This document shows, piece after piece, positions 12,851 to 25,100 of a DNA stretch of 64,000 nucleotides; the first letter of the stretch is position 1; the number at the start of each line of letters is the position of its first letter. The DNA comes from Puffinus mauretanicus (Eukaryota > Chordata > Aves > Procellariiformes > Procellariidae). The translations under genes and the position numbers were made by a program. The notes under the pieces are model-generated. The model was given only the letters and a program-made list of their open reading frames with translations. It was not told the origin of the DNA and did not search any database. The stretch spans positions 1,922,001 to 1,986,000 of the forward strand of contig JAJKFH010003680.1 of assembly GCA_023333565.1 (NCBI GenBank), in the 5' to 3' direction.

Positions 12851-12862
12851 TGCGCATGCGCC
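12851..12862. promoter_or_regulatory. NRF1-like site
   Basis: TGCGCATGCGCC is a near-perfect match to the palindromic NRF1 consensus. It lies about 60 bases upstream of the STX12 start codon, in the 5' UTR or core promoter. Confidence 0.6.
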
Positions 12863-12954
12863 GCAGCCGCCGGGCGCCGCTGACGGAGCGCCCGCTTATG
12901 TGCGAGGCGCGGCCGCCGGCGCCTGCGCGCTCGAGGGGAGGTGCGCCCGCGGGG

Positions 12955-12982
12955 TGCCATGGTAACGGGGCGCCATGGTAAC
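12955..12982. promoter_or_regulatory. Tandem X-box-like (RFX) sites
   Basis: GCCATGGTAAC occurs twice, starting at 12956 and 12972. Each copy resembles the RFX palindrome GTTGCCATGGCAAC. They lie about 165-190 bases upstream of the STX12 ATG. Confidence 0.5.
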
Positions 12983-12990
12983 GGAGCACC

Positions 12991-13013
12991 GCCCCGCCCG
13001 GCCCCGCCCGGCC
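12991..13013. promoter_or_regulatory. Paired GC boxes (Sp/KLF type)
   Basis: GCCCCGCCCG is repeated directly twice, giving two adjacent CCCCGCCC cores in the STX12 CpG island. Confidence 0.6.
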
Positions 13014-13061
13014 CGCTGCCCGTGGTGAGGCCTGGCGGCAGCTGGGCTGCTTGGGAGGGCC

Positions 13062-13141
13062 CTGAGGAGGAGCCCGGCACGGCCGTCCGGGGCGCCGCGG
13101 CCCCTGCCCGCCTGGCAGGACGCTGAGGAGGAGCCCGGCAC
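13062..13141. repeat. 19-base direct repeat
   Basis: CTGAGGAGGAGCCCGGCAC occurs exactly at 13062-13080 and again at 13123-13141, offset by 61 bases, at the outer edge of the CpG island. It looks like a local duplication. Confidence 0.85.
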
Positions 13142-13145
13142 TGAG

Positions 13146-16100
13146 TGCATGGTTTCGCTACCGAGCAGCACCACCATCAGGGGTTGTGGGGCGAAGCTGT
13201 GCCCTGCCCGGTGCCTCTGCCAGGGCCCGTACTAGTTCTGCAGATGAGCTGAATCAAGGAACTGATTGTTTCTGTTAGATCAGGCCCTTTCCTGCTCCGC
13301 CTCATCCTGTGGCCGAATGCCGGGGCCCACCCAAGGGAAGCAGGGGAGGTGTCACTGCAGACCCAGGGAAAGCCAAGGCTGTTTCGGTCATAACCTGTGC
13401 TTGCGTGAATGCAATGCAAAACAAGATAGCTACCGTTTTAGGCCTCATTAGATGAGATAAATCCTGCTGTAGCACCTCTGAAAGGCAATGAATGCTCTAA
13501 GCTTTCTAAAAGGCCTAGAATTTATAATTAGTCAATAAAACGGGGAGAATAATGAGTAAGTGTTTGGAAGTAGAGCATACGTAACAATTTGCAGTTAAAC
13601 TTTATCCCTTATCTTTCCATTATTATAGAGCTGTCAAAGACAATTATGAGATTCTTTCCACATAATACTATTTTAAATTGCATCTCAAAACATGACACAC
13701 ATACAGTGGCTCCTGGGGAAATGCCTTTTTCAAGCCAGCAGAGCAATTTAATTTGAATAATCTGTTGTATAATTTGTTTGGTCAGATAACTAATTTTAAT
13801 CAAACCAAGGCTGTAAAATTAGTTTCTTTTTTCCTGTTTTAATTTCAGTTTAAAATATATAATGATCTAAATTATAGGTGCTTTTTTAATGCCACCACTG
13901 GAGGCAATTGTACCTGAACATAAAAAGATTGTAGTCAAGAAACAAAAACATTTGCGCCAGTCCTGAAGATACTAAACTGGTATTTACTCTGCTGGTATAA
14001 ATAGCCCCGTTACCTGAAAATGCAGCCTCTAAAGAAGAAAATTGCTTCACTGCTAACAATGCTTTCCAATAAATTAACAAAGTTACTGTGAACATTTATT
14101 ACACATGTAAGTGTGTATTTAAGGTTTCAGTCAAAGGCGCAATCGCAGCAGTGACTGAAGGGTAGCTGTTCTCACTGGTTTCAGGTAGCAGGTGCTGATG
14201 GGGGAGGTGGACATGTCACCTTGCTGAAGCAATTCAGTTTTGATTTGGTCCAGTTCAGTATTTGATTTTGCATTTCAGTGTTTATTTGTTAGTGAAGCTG
14301 TTGGTATGTCCATTTCTGTACGATAAGCACAATAAAAATGAGATATTTTGTTATAAAAAGCATGAATATTTCAATGTGTATTCACAGAGATTACACAATA
14401 ATCACTTTAGCAATATCAGGATATAAACTAGGAGGGAAACAATTAGAAATATAAAAAATAGAGAACCTTTTTAAATGTTGAAAACAATTTACATTTTAAA
14501 ATGATTTAAAAATTCATAATATTTTTACACAGTTTCTCAACTTACCTCTTTTTGTTGAGCTAGTAATGCAATGCTAGCTTTCAAATCAAGAGTAAAGAAA
14601 TCTAAGTTAACATCCATTTCTGCTCCCTACTGCAGAAGCTATAGTATTTTAGGAAAGTACATCCAATCTTTGAACAAAAAATCTGAGGTCATGCCCTGTA
14701 AGAAGTAAAGAAGCCACTGTATGTATGTTTAAAAGTAAGAGTGTAAATATTTATTTGAGAAATGTCTGATATAGTAACAAATTTCTAATTACAGAAGTGT
14801 CCACAACAGGTCGAAATGATGGTAAATGTAGAGGAGGACTATGGATGAAACCAATGGATATTTATTCATCTTTAAGCACATGAGTGGTTTGTTGAAGTCG
14901 GTTTGACCACTGGTTTGCTTGAAACAGCATGTAGGCAAATACCTGCAGGTCCTGAACTGTTAAAACACTTGTTCACGTTCAACGAATCTTTGGTGAGCAC
15001 AAATAGGGCTTATGACAAAGAAGGCGTTGGAGAGGGCACTGAGGGTAGCACAGAGAATTCCCAGATTGACCCCATTTGTGACAGAAACTACTTTGAAACA
15101 GAACGTAGTAAATTCCAATAAACAGTACTACAAATTTTAGTGAAGCACCTCTTTTTACTCTGTTTAAGAGTGTTAACAAACTGGAAGTTGCTTTTCAGCT
15201 TCAGAAGTATTCTAGGAGAAATAACCCTCATCCCTCCAAAATTATATTCCTAAGAAAGGCTTTGTAAAATAAATGGAAGTAAAGCAAACATATGGTGGTG
15301 TTGGGCTGCGGTAGCAAGTAATTTGTACTGCAAATGGTCTCTTTTACATACGCTAAATAAGCAAACCATTGTCAGGAGATGAAAATACACTTTAAAGAAA
15401 AGAAGCAGCAATTTAAAAGGGTTTTCTTTGTCTCTTGACAGCAGGTTACTGTGAAAATCCAGATCCCTGTCTCAGCTGCATCGGATTCATGGTTCCTGAA
15501 GATGTGTAATGACACTGGAATTGTTTGGCTGCAGCTGAGATGTACAGTATGTTCTCCTGGATGAGCTGTTCTTCTGAAAGAGTGTCCATTTTAGTGTGGT
15601 TCATTTGCTGTGATAAAATCCCACACTCCCTGTCTTCCTTTGAAGAATAATGACACTCTCATCTGAGAGAATAAGAGATCTTTTTCTTTCTCTTTTGTTC
15701 TGTTTTGTCAGTGTCAGCTCTGAAGAGGTGACAGACAAACAGCCAGTCTCTTGAAGATGGTCGTGCTTTATTGTGTAAATTTCTGGCCTGATAGTTTACA
15801 CACGATATTGTCTGGCTGAAAAGCACCAGCGTCTTCTCTAGGTGCTTTTGTGCCCTGGGAGTTGGGGTTTTTTTTTTTTGGAAAAACCAATAAAAATGTT
15901 AATTCCAAAAGAAGAGAATCTCTGGGTCATGAGATTTCACTGCACACAATGACTGACCCATGGGGGAGGAAGGGAGCGCAGATCAAGCTTCGTGATGCCA
16001 GCTATTCCCTACTCTATATACATTCATCATCGTCAGGCATAACTGATTGCAAAATCAATCCGTGTTGTGTACCTGGCTCTTCCAGCTCCAATTCTGTCCA

Positions 16101-19100
16101 TCCCTGTGGAAAAAGTAAAGCTTGGTTATAAGAAAAAAGTTTACAGCAGTTTTAAGTTGGGGAATTTATTCAGTGTTTGAAGAACCAATTCTTTAAACAC
16201 AGAACAATTGCCAAAATCTTCTTTTGCACACTTCTTCAATGAAATAGGACCATCTACAGAGACATGAAGCCTGCAGACCAAATGAGCAGTAGAAAGAAGA
16301 GGAATGACTCACAGACCACAGAGGTAATCTCTCAGGTCTAAGGAGGCTTGTGGCATACACAATGCAGGGCGATGCATGTGTCCTCCACCAGCGCTCGCTG
16401 CTGCCCATCGGGGATTGCACCTGCACTGCATTTCTGCCTACGCACTCTGCAGTGTGAATTCGTCTTAGTTTCTAGATGTATCTAAAAAAATCTCCAGCCC
16501 TCCAAGGAAGATTAGTCCTTTCTCAGTGGTACATTTCTCCTGGGACAAAAGGAACAATCCTTCCCCAAGAAACTGCTGTGGAGAGCAATAGTGGGTGGCA
16601 GAGAGAGCATGCATATGCAAGGAAGCATAGGCTGGATTCACACACAGCTATCTACACTGCATTACCATAACAAAAGTCACCAGCTTGCATGCTGCTAGCA
16701 TGAATTTAGGATCTTTCTTCTTCATAGGCTAAATCGAATCATGGAAGAAAACAACTAGCACATTCAGAGTGCCTGTAATGCCTGTTCATAACAGAGTCTT
16801 CAAAGATCTTTCAAAGAACTTCACAAAGATAAATCTAATTTGGAGTGATCCCTGGAGAGGGAAACAGGATGTGGAAAACATCGTGTCTGCTTGGTCAGAT
16901 GCGCTACAGGCCTGTCAGTCAAAAGGAAGATTTGGAAGCACAGAGAGGATACAGAGAAGGAAAACTACAGAGAGACCAGCACCGTGGGTCATCACAATCG
17001 AGGTGATGCCTGGAAGCCCAGCAAGCTGTGATTCTGCCTGCTGTTTTTGGTGCTGAGACCACAGATGTGCATAGGTGCAAAGTGGCATTCCTAGTGAACA
17101 CAGCAATGTTTGGCAGGGAAGGAGGTGGTGACAGAGTTGTCTATCAGGATCAGTTCTGCTCTGGAGATGCTTTTCACATCATTGCTACTTACTACTTCTG
17201 GCCAGCAGTGGAAGCAGCTCATTGCCAGGTGGAAGTGCTCTATGGCTGGCAATGAGAAGGTCATGGGGGCCCGATGTTTGGAGAGCCTGGAATCTGAGCA
17301 GTAAGGAAAAGTGTGTTTGGGAAGCCCTGGAAACCTCTTTAGGTATCATGCACTCATTCCTGCTTGGGTATGTTACCTAAGCATGACCTGTGTTTCTGCT
17401 GTGTTTTCAAATGGCATGCCATATCTGCACCGCTCTGAGTTGGAGGATCCTCCTGACCATGCTGGAGGAAAAGAGCAGTGCTGGAGCTCTGCAGAGAGTG
17501 CCTTTTCAGGATCCCACGCTTTGATGACTGTCACTGACAGGATGCAGAGGACAGGACACTGGTGAATACATGTCTGACCATCTGGTGCATGTTGGCATAG
17601 AGGAGTGTCTATGTCAAGCCATGGCAGAGGCCTGAAAGACTGCCTTCATTTTCTATGGTGCCTCAAAATCCTTGGAAAGTTCTAGAAATAGAACCTGGAA
17701 AGGAACTGACCTGTAGGCTGTGTGGACAAAACAGGGGACTGGAGTCATCAGCAGAGCTGTCTTGCTGCCTGTGTACCAGACAGTGTCCCGTGCACTAAGC
17801 CAGGCCTTGCTTCCCCTCCACGAAGCTCACGGTGTGGCTTGGCAAGACCTCTGTGTTCCCACTGTGCTTACAGCAATAACCAGTCTCCACGCCAGGCAGA
17901 AATGAAGTTGTTGGCTCTGACTTATTTCAGGAGAGGCTACAGCAGTGTGGATCGAGAAGTCAAAGGCTCCGAGGAGCTGGGCATCCGAGAGGGTTTTAAA
18001 ATTAGGCTATAGATGGTATCTGGCAATGGTAAACCAGGGGCAAGACCCAGCTCTCCATAGCTGGCAAACCAAGAGCGTCTCTATGACAATGATGTGATAG
18101 AGCTGAGCCAGCATGAGACAAAATCTTTTCTTACAAATCACAATTCACTGTTAGTAGAATTCCTGATACTGGAAAACCTTGCACAAACTGCACAACAGCG
18201 CTCGCTGCAGACAGGGAGGTGGGGGATACTTGAAGGGCCAGGGGAACGTGTGGTCCTGGAGCAGTACAGCTGTATCTGTGTACCACCAGTCCTGTGCTGG
18301 GGAGCAGGTGGGACAGTGGGCTGGAAAAACTTGGTCAACCACAAGTTTTTCAACAGCATCTGTATTTTGTTTCCTACCAAGAACAAGGTGATATTTGATG
18401 GAAATTCAAAACAGTTCATGTAATTGGCCTATGGAACTCATGGCTGTAGGAAGTCACTGGGGGATGCTTAGCAAAAGGATGGGATGACAATGAGAGCAAA
18501 AGGTAATTCAGAGAAGCTTTCAGCAGTTTTCAAAGGCCGCTGTGCTGCACACATCAAAGTGCAGGCTCTCTAAAGATGTGTCTCATGGCAAATTGCTTCT
18601 GCTTCTGGCTGGAGCAGCTGGTTGTGGCTGCTCATGCAGGCAGCACGGTAGATTCGGCAGACCTCACACTTGTTGCAGTCAGACGGTTTCTGTGTATCGG
18701 TATTGCCAGGTGATGCAAGATTTTGGGAGTCTGTAGAGCTCAGTGCTACAGCCCTGTTCTAGTGCATGGCCACAGAAGAGATTTTTTGAGAAGGATGCTT
18801 CTGGGTACAGCAGCGTGGGTTATCGTGCACTTCACACTGCTGTTACCTGAGCACTGGGACAATGATCACAAAGCTTTTATGAAACATGGACTCAGCATCA
18901 TTGAGCAGAGGGGAAACTGGAATGGAGGGGAGATTAAATGATTTGTCCAAGACTTCACAGGAAGTCTGTGGCAGAGCTAGAAAGGAGACCTGTATCACCT
19001 ATGTTCTGATTTAGACTTAATGGAGACTGTCATTCTCTGACAATAGGTGCACGAATCCAGTCCTGCGCTACTGTAGTGGCTGGGCCTTGCTGCCACTCCC

Positions 19101-22100
19101 TGCATGTCCAGCTTCCCCGGATCCAGGACACAGAAAGCATCTGAAGGCACTTGCAGCTTCCTGGCCTGTTAAGCAGTTTTGAGGGGGAGCCCCCAATGCA
19201 TGAAGTGCTGGTGCAGGAGCAGAGCTGATGGGCATTGTCTGTGCTCCAACTTGGTGGGGGGAGAAGATGGGACATGGGAGCTCATGGGGCAGAAAAGGAG
19301 TTTTGCTGAAGGAGTTAAGGCAACAGAAATAGCTTTGGGGGAGATCCCCATAACGCTGGTGTGCGTACAGTATATTCTGCTTCAGCGAGGAGGAGGATTA
19401 GGGCCCTGGCTCTTCGCTCCAGTTTCTAAGGGTGCAAAATGTGAAGGTGTCGCCGCCGTTACACACAGCCCATGCTTCCCTCCGTCTTTGGAGCAATCAT
19501 CATGGCTGCGGGTCGGAAGCGGCCGGCACCAGCTTCTAACAGTGACCCCAGTGGTGTGAAACCCGGACCCCCTCCCAGCACCAGCGCCGTGGCAGGACTG
19601 GGCTGTGGTTCTCGCCCAGTGCCACCGGAGGGCAGCAGCGCCCCGTGGGAGTTCCTGGGTGGCCCTGGGTGCCAGGGGGCTGGGGACCCCTCCCGCTTTC
19701 GCTGGCACTGTCAGGGTACCACGGCTGCTTAGCGGTACCCGTGCCAGGGCGGTGCTGTCACCATGGATGGCCCCTGGGCAATCACAGCCCTCAGCAGCCA
19801 AGCGTCCCTCCTCGTTTGGGGACAGCCGTGCTGGGATGGGGAGGAAGGGCTCCTTGCAGCGTGTCCCGATTCTCCTCTGCTTTACACTGGCTACTACAAA
19901 GACTTGAGTTTAAGGCCCTGGTGTGGAAGTGGACCCAGCTATCTGTGGGGCTTTGCCTCCCGTCCACCCTATGAATGGAAAAAGCCTCCTGTCCCACTTT
20001 CCATTGGGCATCAAAATAGTCTGGGGCCCTCAGGGATGAAGACAAAAGGGAAAGTGAGGGTGTGCTCTTCAGAAAGTGCTAGGGTTCCAGAAACTGTGTC
20101 TTTACTAGAGAGGTCCGAGAGCTACTTTGACTTAAACTGAATCCTTAAAGAAGTTCCCGTCTGGTGCTGCTGGACTGAGCTGCCTGTGCTCAGAGCAGAA
20201 GCCGCAGGGTCCCTCCCTTTGCTCCTAGCTCTGTTGTTGCCACTCTCACACCACAACAGGGAATTCACTACCTGTTTTTCACCTGGTATACTATGTATTT
20301 TAGCCTGTGGTCCAGCTCGGGTGATTTGTGAAAGTGTGGTAAGGTGTTTTAATGAGAAGCCATGCCCTTGCACCGTGGGCTCTATTCCAGCATGCTCAAG
20401 CCCCTTGTCATTCTTCTGAGATCCCATATAAACTAGGTCAACAGTGCAGAAATGGGGGAACTGATTGAACATCCTGCTTTAACAAGTCTGCCTTCTTCCT
20501 GGTGGCCATGTAAAAACTGCAGCAAATGCTTCTGTGCAGGATGTGAACCAGGGTCCCCGGCGTTCCTCCCTGCCGGGCCGAGGGGACTCCTGCCAGCTGC
20601 CGTGCCCTGAATGCCTGAGCTTGCTGAGCACAGGGAAGCAGATGCAGGGTTTTGCATACTGAGAAGATAAGGAGGGCTTTTTTCAGCTCTGAAAGCTGTT
20701 TATTCTTTACAGCGTACTGACACCAGAACGGAAAGTGCCTTTTCCTGAAACTTGCTATTTATAAACAGCCTGCTGTGCGAGCCTTCTCTTGCAAGGGGGC
20801 AGGGACTCTTGCAGCTTTTCTTTCGCTCCCTTGAATTCACCCAGAGATCCTTCAGACAGGAGTGAATAGAGCAGATCTTGCTGACCATCTGCTGGGGGCA
20901 TGCTACAACACCGATAGCTTTTAATGACTCTTTGGAGTTGCCAAACTCCAGTGAGTATCTAATTCAGCTCTAAGCACTTTGGCTGTGCAGTCGGTGCTGT
21001 TCACAGCCCTGGATTGTTGCAAAGGCTTTGCAGGAGAAATCAGTCATTTGTGGCAGTCATGCCTTTAAAGCATGAAACAGTCGTGCTTGTCCAAAGGGCA
21101 TGATACTTGCGGTGTACGGGCAGAAATCGGCAGCAGTTTTAGCCGTATCCTTCCAAGCTGCTGAATAGTGCAGTGTTCATTACATGCATACACTTGAGGT
21201 GGGATTTGTCTTCTTCGAGATATCTAAAACATAGCCTCCAAGCCTTAGCTAGGCTTTCCTTCCCTGTCAAAGGAGAGAAATAGGTACCTTCAAATCTCAT
21301 TTCTATAAGAAGCCTTTCTTAGGATTTCACCTAGTTTAATTGTGTGGGGATGCTGGACAACACTCCTCCTACCTCCCCCTGTCTTGCTCCAGCAGGCCGG
21401 TGTCTCTGTGGGGCAGTGCTGAGCTCCTCTTCCTCCAGGGACACTAGGATCCTCTTTTGAACCCCACCAGAAACTCCGAGGAAGCCAGGTCTAGGTTTAA
21501 TTATTAAAACTACTGCTCCTTCCCTGACCTAGTTGTGCTCCCTTTGCAAACAAGGTTTGCTCTTGGCACTGCTCACAGTACAGCACTGCGGTATTACCCA
21601 GATTTTCCCACCTGTAGTGATGTGGTGGCTTTTGGTTGTGGCTCTTAGTAGCCTGGCACAGACCAGGGTGCCTAGCAAAACAAGACACAGGAGTTAGGCT
21701 GAGAATGAAAGAATGAAATAAAACCCTCTCTCCCCTTCTGATGTTTGTCTTGGTGCTGTCGGAGAAAGGCAGAGGTGTGCATAGGGATCGGGAGAGGATG
21801 GGGCAGACTATGCAGCTCTCCAGCCATGCAGGGAGAGCCAGATTTCAGTGTGGCTGTGCACACCAAACACAGCTGGAGTAGTGAGGGTGGACACGGGGCT
21901 CAGAGCCAACAGAGCGGGAGAAGATCAGAAAACTCTTGAATTGAGGTCTCTTCACCCCCTTGGTGTTTCAGTGGTCACAAGCAGGTCATAGACTTTTGTA
22001 GCAGGCTGAACTTGCAGAATTCCCTGGAAATGTGAATTCAGGGATATTTCTGGCAAATCTGGAAAGGAAATAATCTTCCATCCGGAGGCTGCAGGATGCA

Positions 22101-25100
22101 GCACAGCCCCCTGCACACTGAAAGGTCCCAGTGCTTCTGAGCTGCGTATATACAACTGACAACAGGACTTGGCTGACTTGTCAAAACTTTTCTCAACTCA
22201 CTATAATGCTCTGCAATCAACTGTCTTCTGTATTTACAGTTGAAACAGGAAAAGCAGGACTTGGTCCATACCTTGGTGTAGCAATTATGAAGCAACCCAA
22301 CGGCAGACTGTAACCAGCATCTGAAAATGATGAGTGTTGTAATGTACCATAAACAACTACATGCCCCAGAAGAGACCCTCAGCCTTTAAGTACTGCTGAG
22401 AATAGAGTAACCTACTGTGCTTGCTAATCAACAAGAGCTTTATCAAAGGTTTGAGGTGCAGATCCCCCGCTCTTTCCCCCTCCTTCAGAGCAAAGGCTGA
22501 ACTGGGAGTTGGGCTGGGATCAGATGCTTGCAAAAGCAGTCACTTGCAAAGCTTTTACTATGGGCTTAGTCCTTTGTCTCTGGAATATCACTCAGATTTG
22601 GCAAAGAGCTGCTTTCCCTAATCCCCATTCATCCAGGCACACGTGAAGCTCCTGGGAATCCCTGCTGCACTAGGGGCTTGGGTGCAGCAAAGTGGGACTA
22701 CACCCCATGAGTACTCTACAGTAGCATCCTCAAGAGACCCCAGCTTGCCTGCCTAGCTCTGGGGAGTGATGCACAGCCCCTCTGCATTGGTCGTCTTGAC
22801 TGTGGTGTCCTTCCCCATGATCCAGAGACGTGAGGATACACAGAGCTGCTGACCCAAAAGAGAGAGGAGACATCGAGCCAATGCTTTCAGAGCCCCATCT
22901 GTGTATCCGTATGCTGAGCCCTGGGCTGGCTCCTCTGGACATGCGGATGAGCTGTGGTAGGCTATAGCTGAGCTTCTCCCCACCCCCACAGCATTGCTTC
23001 TCCGTGCAAAGGCTGGTGGAGATGGTGCAGGAGGAGGTGCACCCCACTTTGCACCCAGTCCTGGATAGCACGGTGTTACTTTGTGTGATGCATCAGAGAC
23101 GTGTGTCAGCTCTTCCCCATGGACACTGCTGTTTCCTGAGTATTGGTTCCTACCTGAGGAGCCCATGTTTTGCAAATTCGCCCTTTTGTGACTCCAAATT
23201 TAATGTGGTGCATCGTTAATAACAAGGAGATGAATTGTTACTTATTTCCCACACCGTTTTCCCAGGACAGACCTGTTGCCTGGTTCTTTGCCCTGCTGCT
23301 GGTGTTGCAGGTTAAACCTGGCCACGGTGGCTTGCAGAGGCAGCCAGGAGGAGGAAAGGAAAGGAGCCGGTTGCTTTTTGAATGCGGTGTATCCACGCAC
23401 TGAGGTGTGTCTGGGTATAGAGAATCCCTCACACATGGCAGAGGTCAGGAGAAGGAGGAGAGAAAGACATCGTCCCAGGCTGCCGCGGGGTGTGTGTAAC
23501 TGCAGCTGGAGGAGGATGCTTCAGCCGCAGATCTAAGATGTGAGACCTTTGTCTACCTCTGGCTTTCTCACCCCTACCCAGTGCCATGGCAGTGCTGTGT
23601 AGGTCACACCAGCTGTCACAGTCCAGTGCACCAGGCAGATACGGTTTTTTATTCTAAATAAGCAAGAAGGGGGTCCAGAAACACCCTGGCCTGATTCTGC
23701 CATTTCCTGGAAAGCCCAAAGTCCTCCCTTCTAAAGATTTGGCTCTTACGGAGGAAGGCAAGAAAGCCTCTAGCATTCTTTGCTGCAGCCACAGAGTTCT
23801 TAACCCACTGGTCTGCCAATGCTTAGCACATGTAGGATAGGGCTGGGACTGCAGCTCTTCTTCCCACAGCTATCAACAAAGAAGGACATGAAAGCAGTTC
23901 TCTGAAATCTCCTTAAGTTGGAAAAGAAGAGTCATTTCACCAAAGCTGTCATTCCAGGGCCAGCAGGTATATGATGTTTTTCATGTGCACTTGGTGCTGG
24001 TAACCTGCTCACAAAGCTGGGTTTTCTCCCAGGATCACAGTAGCCTGTACCTGAGTGAAGGACTCTTGCTTCTTTAGGCATCTTCTGAAGCTGCCTGCCA
24101 GAAGTTTCAGACTCAGACCTGGGATCAGCCTTTCTCTCAAAGCTGGACCATTTGTTGTATCATTTTGTTGAAGTCCACAGAAGGACCTGGCTTGTCCCCT
24201 GAGGTGCAGAACAGCCTCTCCTATGAAGGCAGGTGGCTTCTTTGTCAAAGCTGTGTGCACTTGCCAGGGCTCCATCCCTCCTCTGCCTTAATTGAAATGC
24301 CTGAATTACCAGTTCCACCCCTCTAGCCCAGGGTGCTGTATGTACTGTGCAGCCCAGCAGAGAGCATGATATACAGCAAGAGGTTTTTTAGGGGATTTCT
24401 AGTGCCTGGGCTGTAGAGCGTCTACAAAACTCCTGTATCCTGAGCAGGTGACTGTCTCATATGCTAGTGGAGGAATCTGGATCATTCTCAAATGCACATG
24501 TGCAAAACCAGTCAGTTTCTTTCTCTCCAAAGAAACAAAGTGATATTTCATGATTCTATTGCAAGAAATTTTCCAGTTTCCTTAGCAGAGAACTGGATCT
24601 GTTCATTCATTGATGTTTTGCTCATTCGTTCATGTTGGTATGTTGCCCTCATGGTTTCATTCCTGCTGTCGTGTTGGGAAAGCCATGTAATTAAGAAATT
24701 AACTAGGAAATTTAGGATCGAAAATACTGTTTGAAATTGCTAATGTTTGGAAATTTGGTGTTGCAATGGATTTGCTGTATAAGTCTAGTAAAAACTGTCA
24801 GCTCCTTTTGCATGGCAAATGTTACTTGAGATCAGTATGTAAGCCCCTCTCAAAGAGGTTTATACACTTGAAGAGATCTTTAACGGCACAGAACAAAATA
24901 TACTTTTCTTGGTCCAGGATTGTGATGTCTACTTGGTGTTTTCAATAGTCTTGCCTGGACTAAAACATCTTCCATGAGGTTTTTGAGGTCAAGTCTAGCA
25001 GATAGTAAGATGATCTGTAATACATTTTCTACAGATTCCCACGCAAACCTTTTTATCCATGTAAGAATGATACACCCAGATGTGACAGACCCCAAAGGTA

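Larger units (their letters stand above)
12400..13145 (-). promoter_or_regulatory. STX12: CpG island and promoter region of STX12
   Basis: This block is strongly GC-rich with very frequent CpG, unlike the AT-rich sequence on both sides. It covers exon 1 and the sequence upstream of the ATG. No TATA box is evident, as expected for a broadly expressed trafficking gene with a CpG-island promoter. Contained sites include an NRF1-like palindrome, two X-box-like sites and GC boxes. The exact transcription start cannot be read from the sequence. No divergent coding exon was found on the plus strand. Confidence 0.85.

Noticed and set aside
12405..12989. 194-codon minus-strand frame across STX12 exon 1
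   Set aside because: It is exon 1 extended into intron 1 and the 5' flank. The donor GTGAGTG at the end of exon 1 and the homology to STX12 show where the coding part stops.
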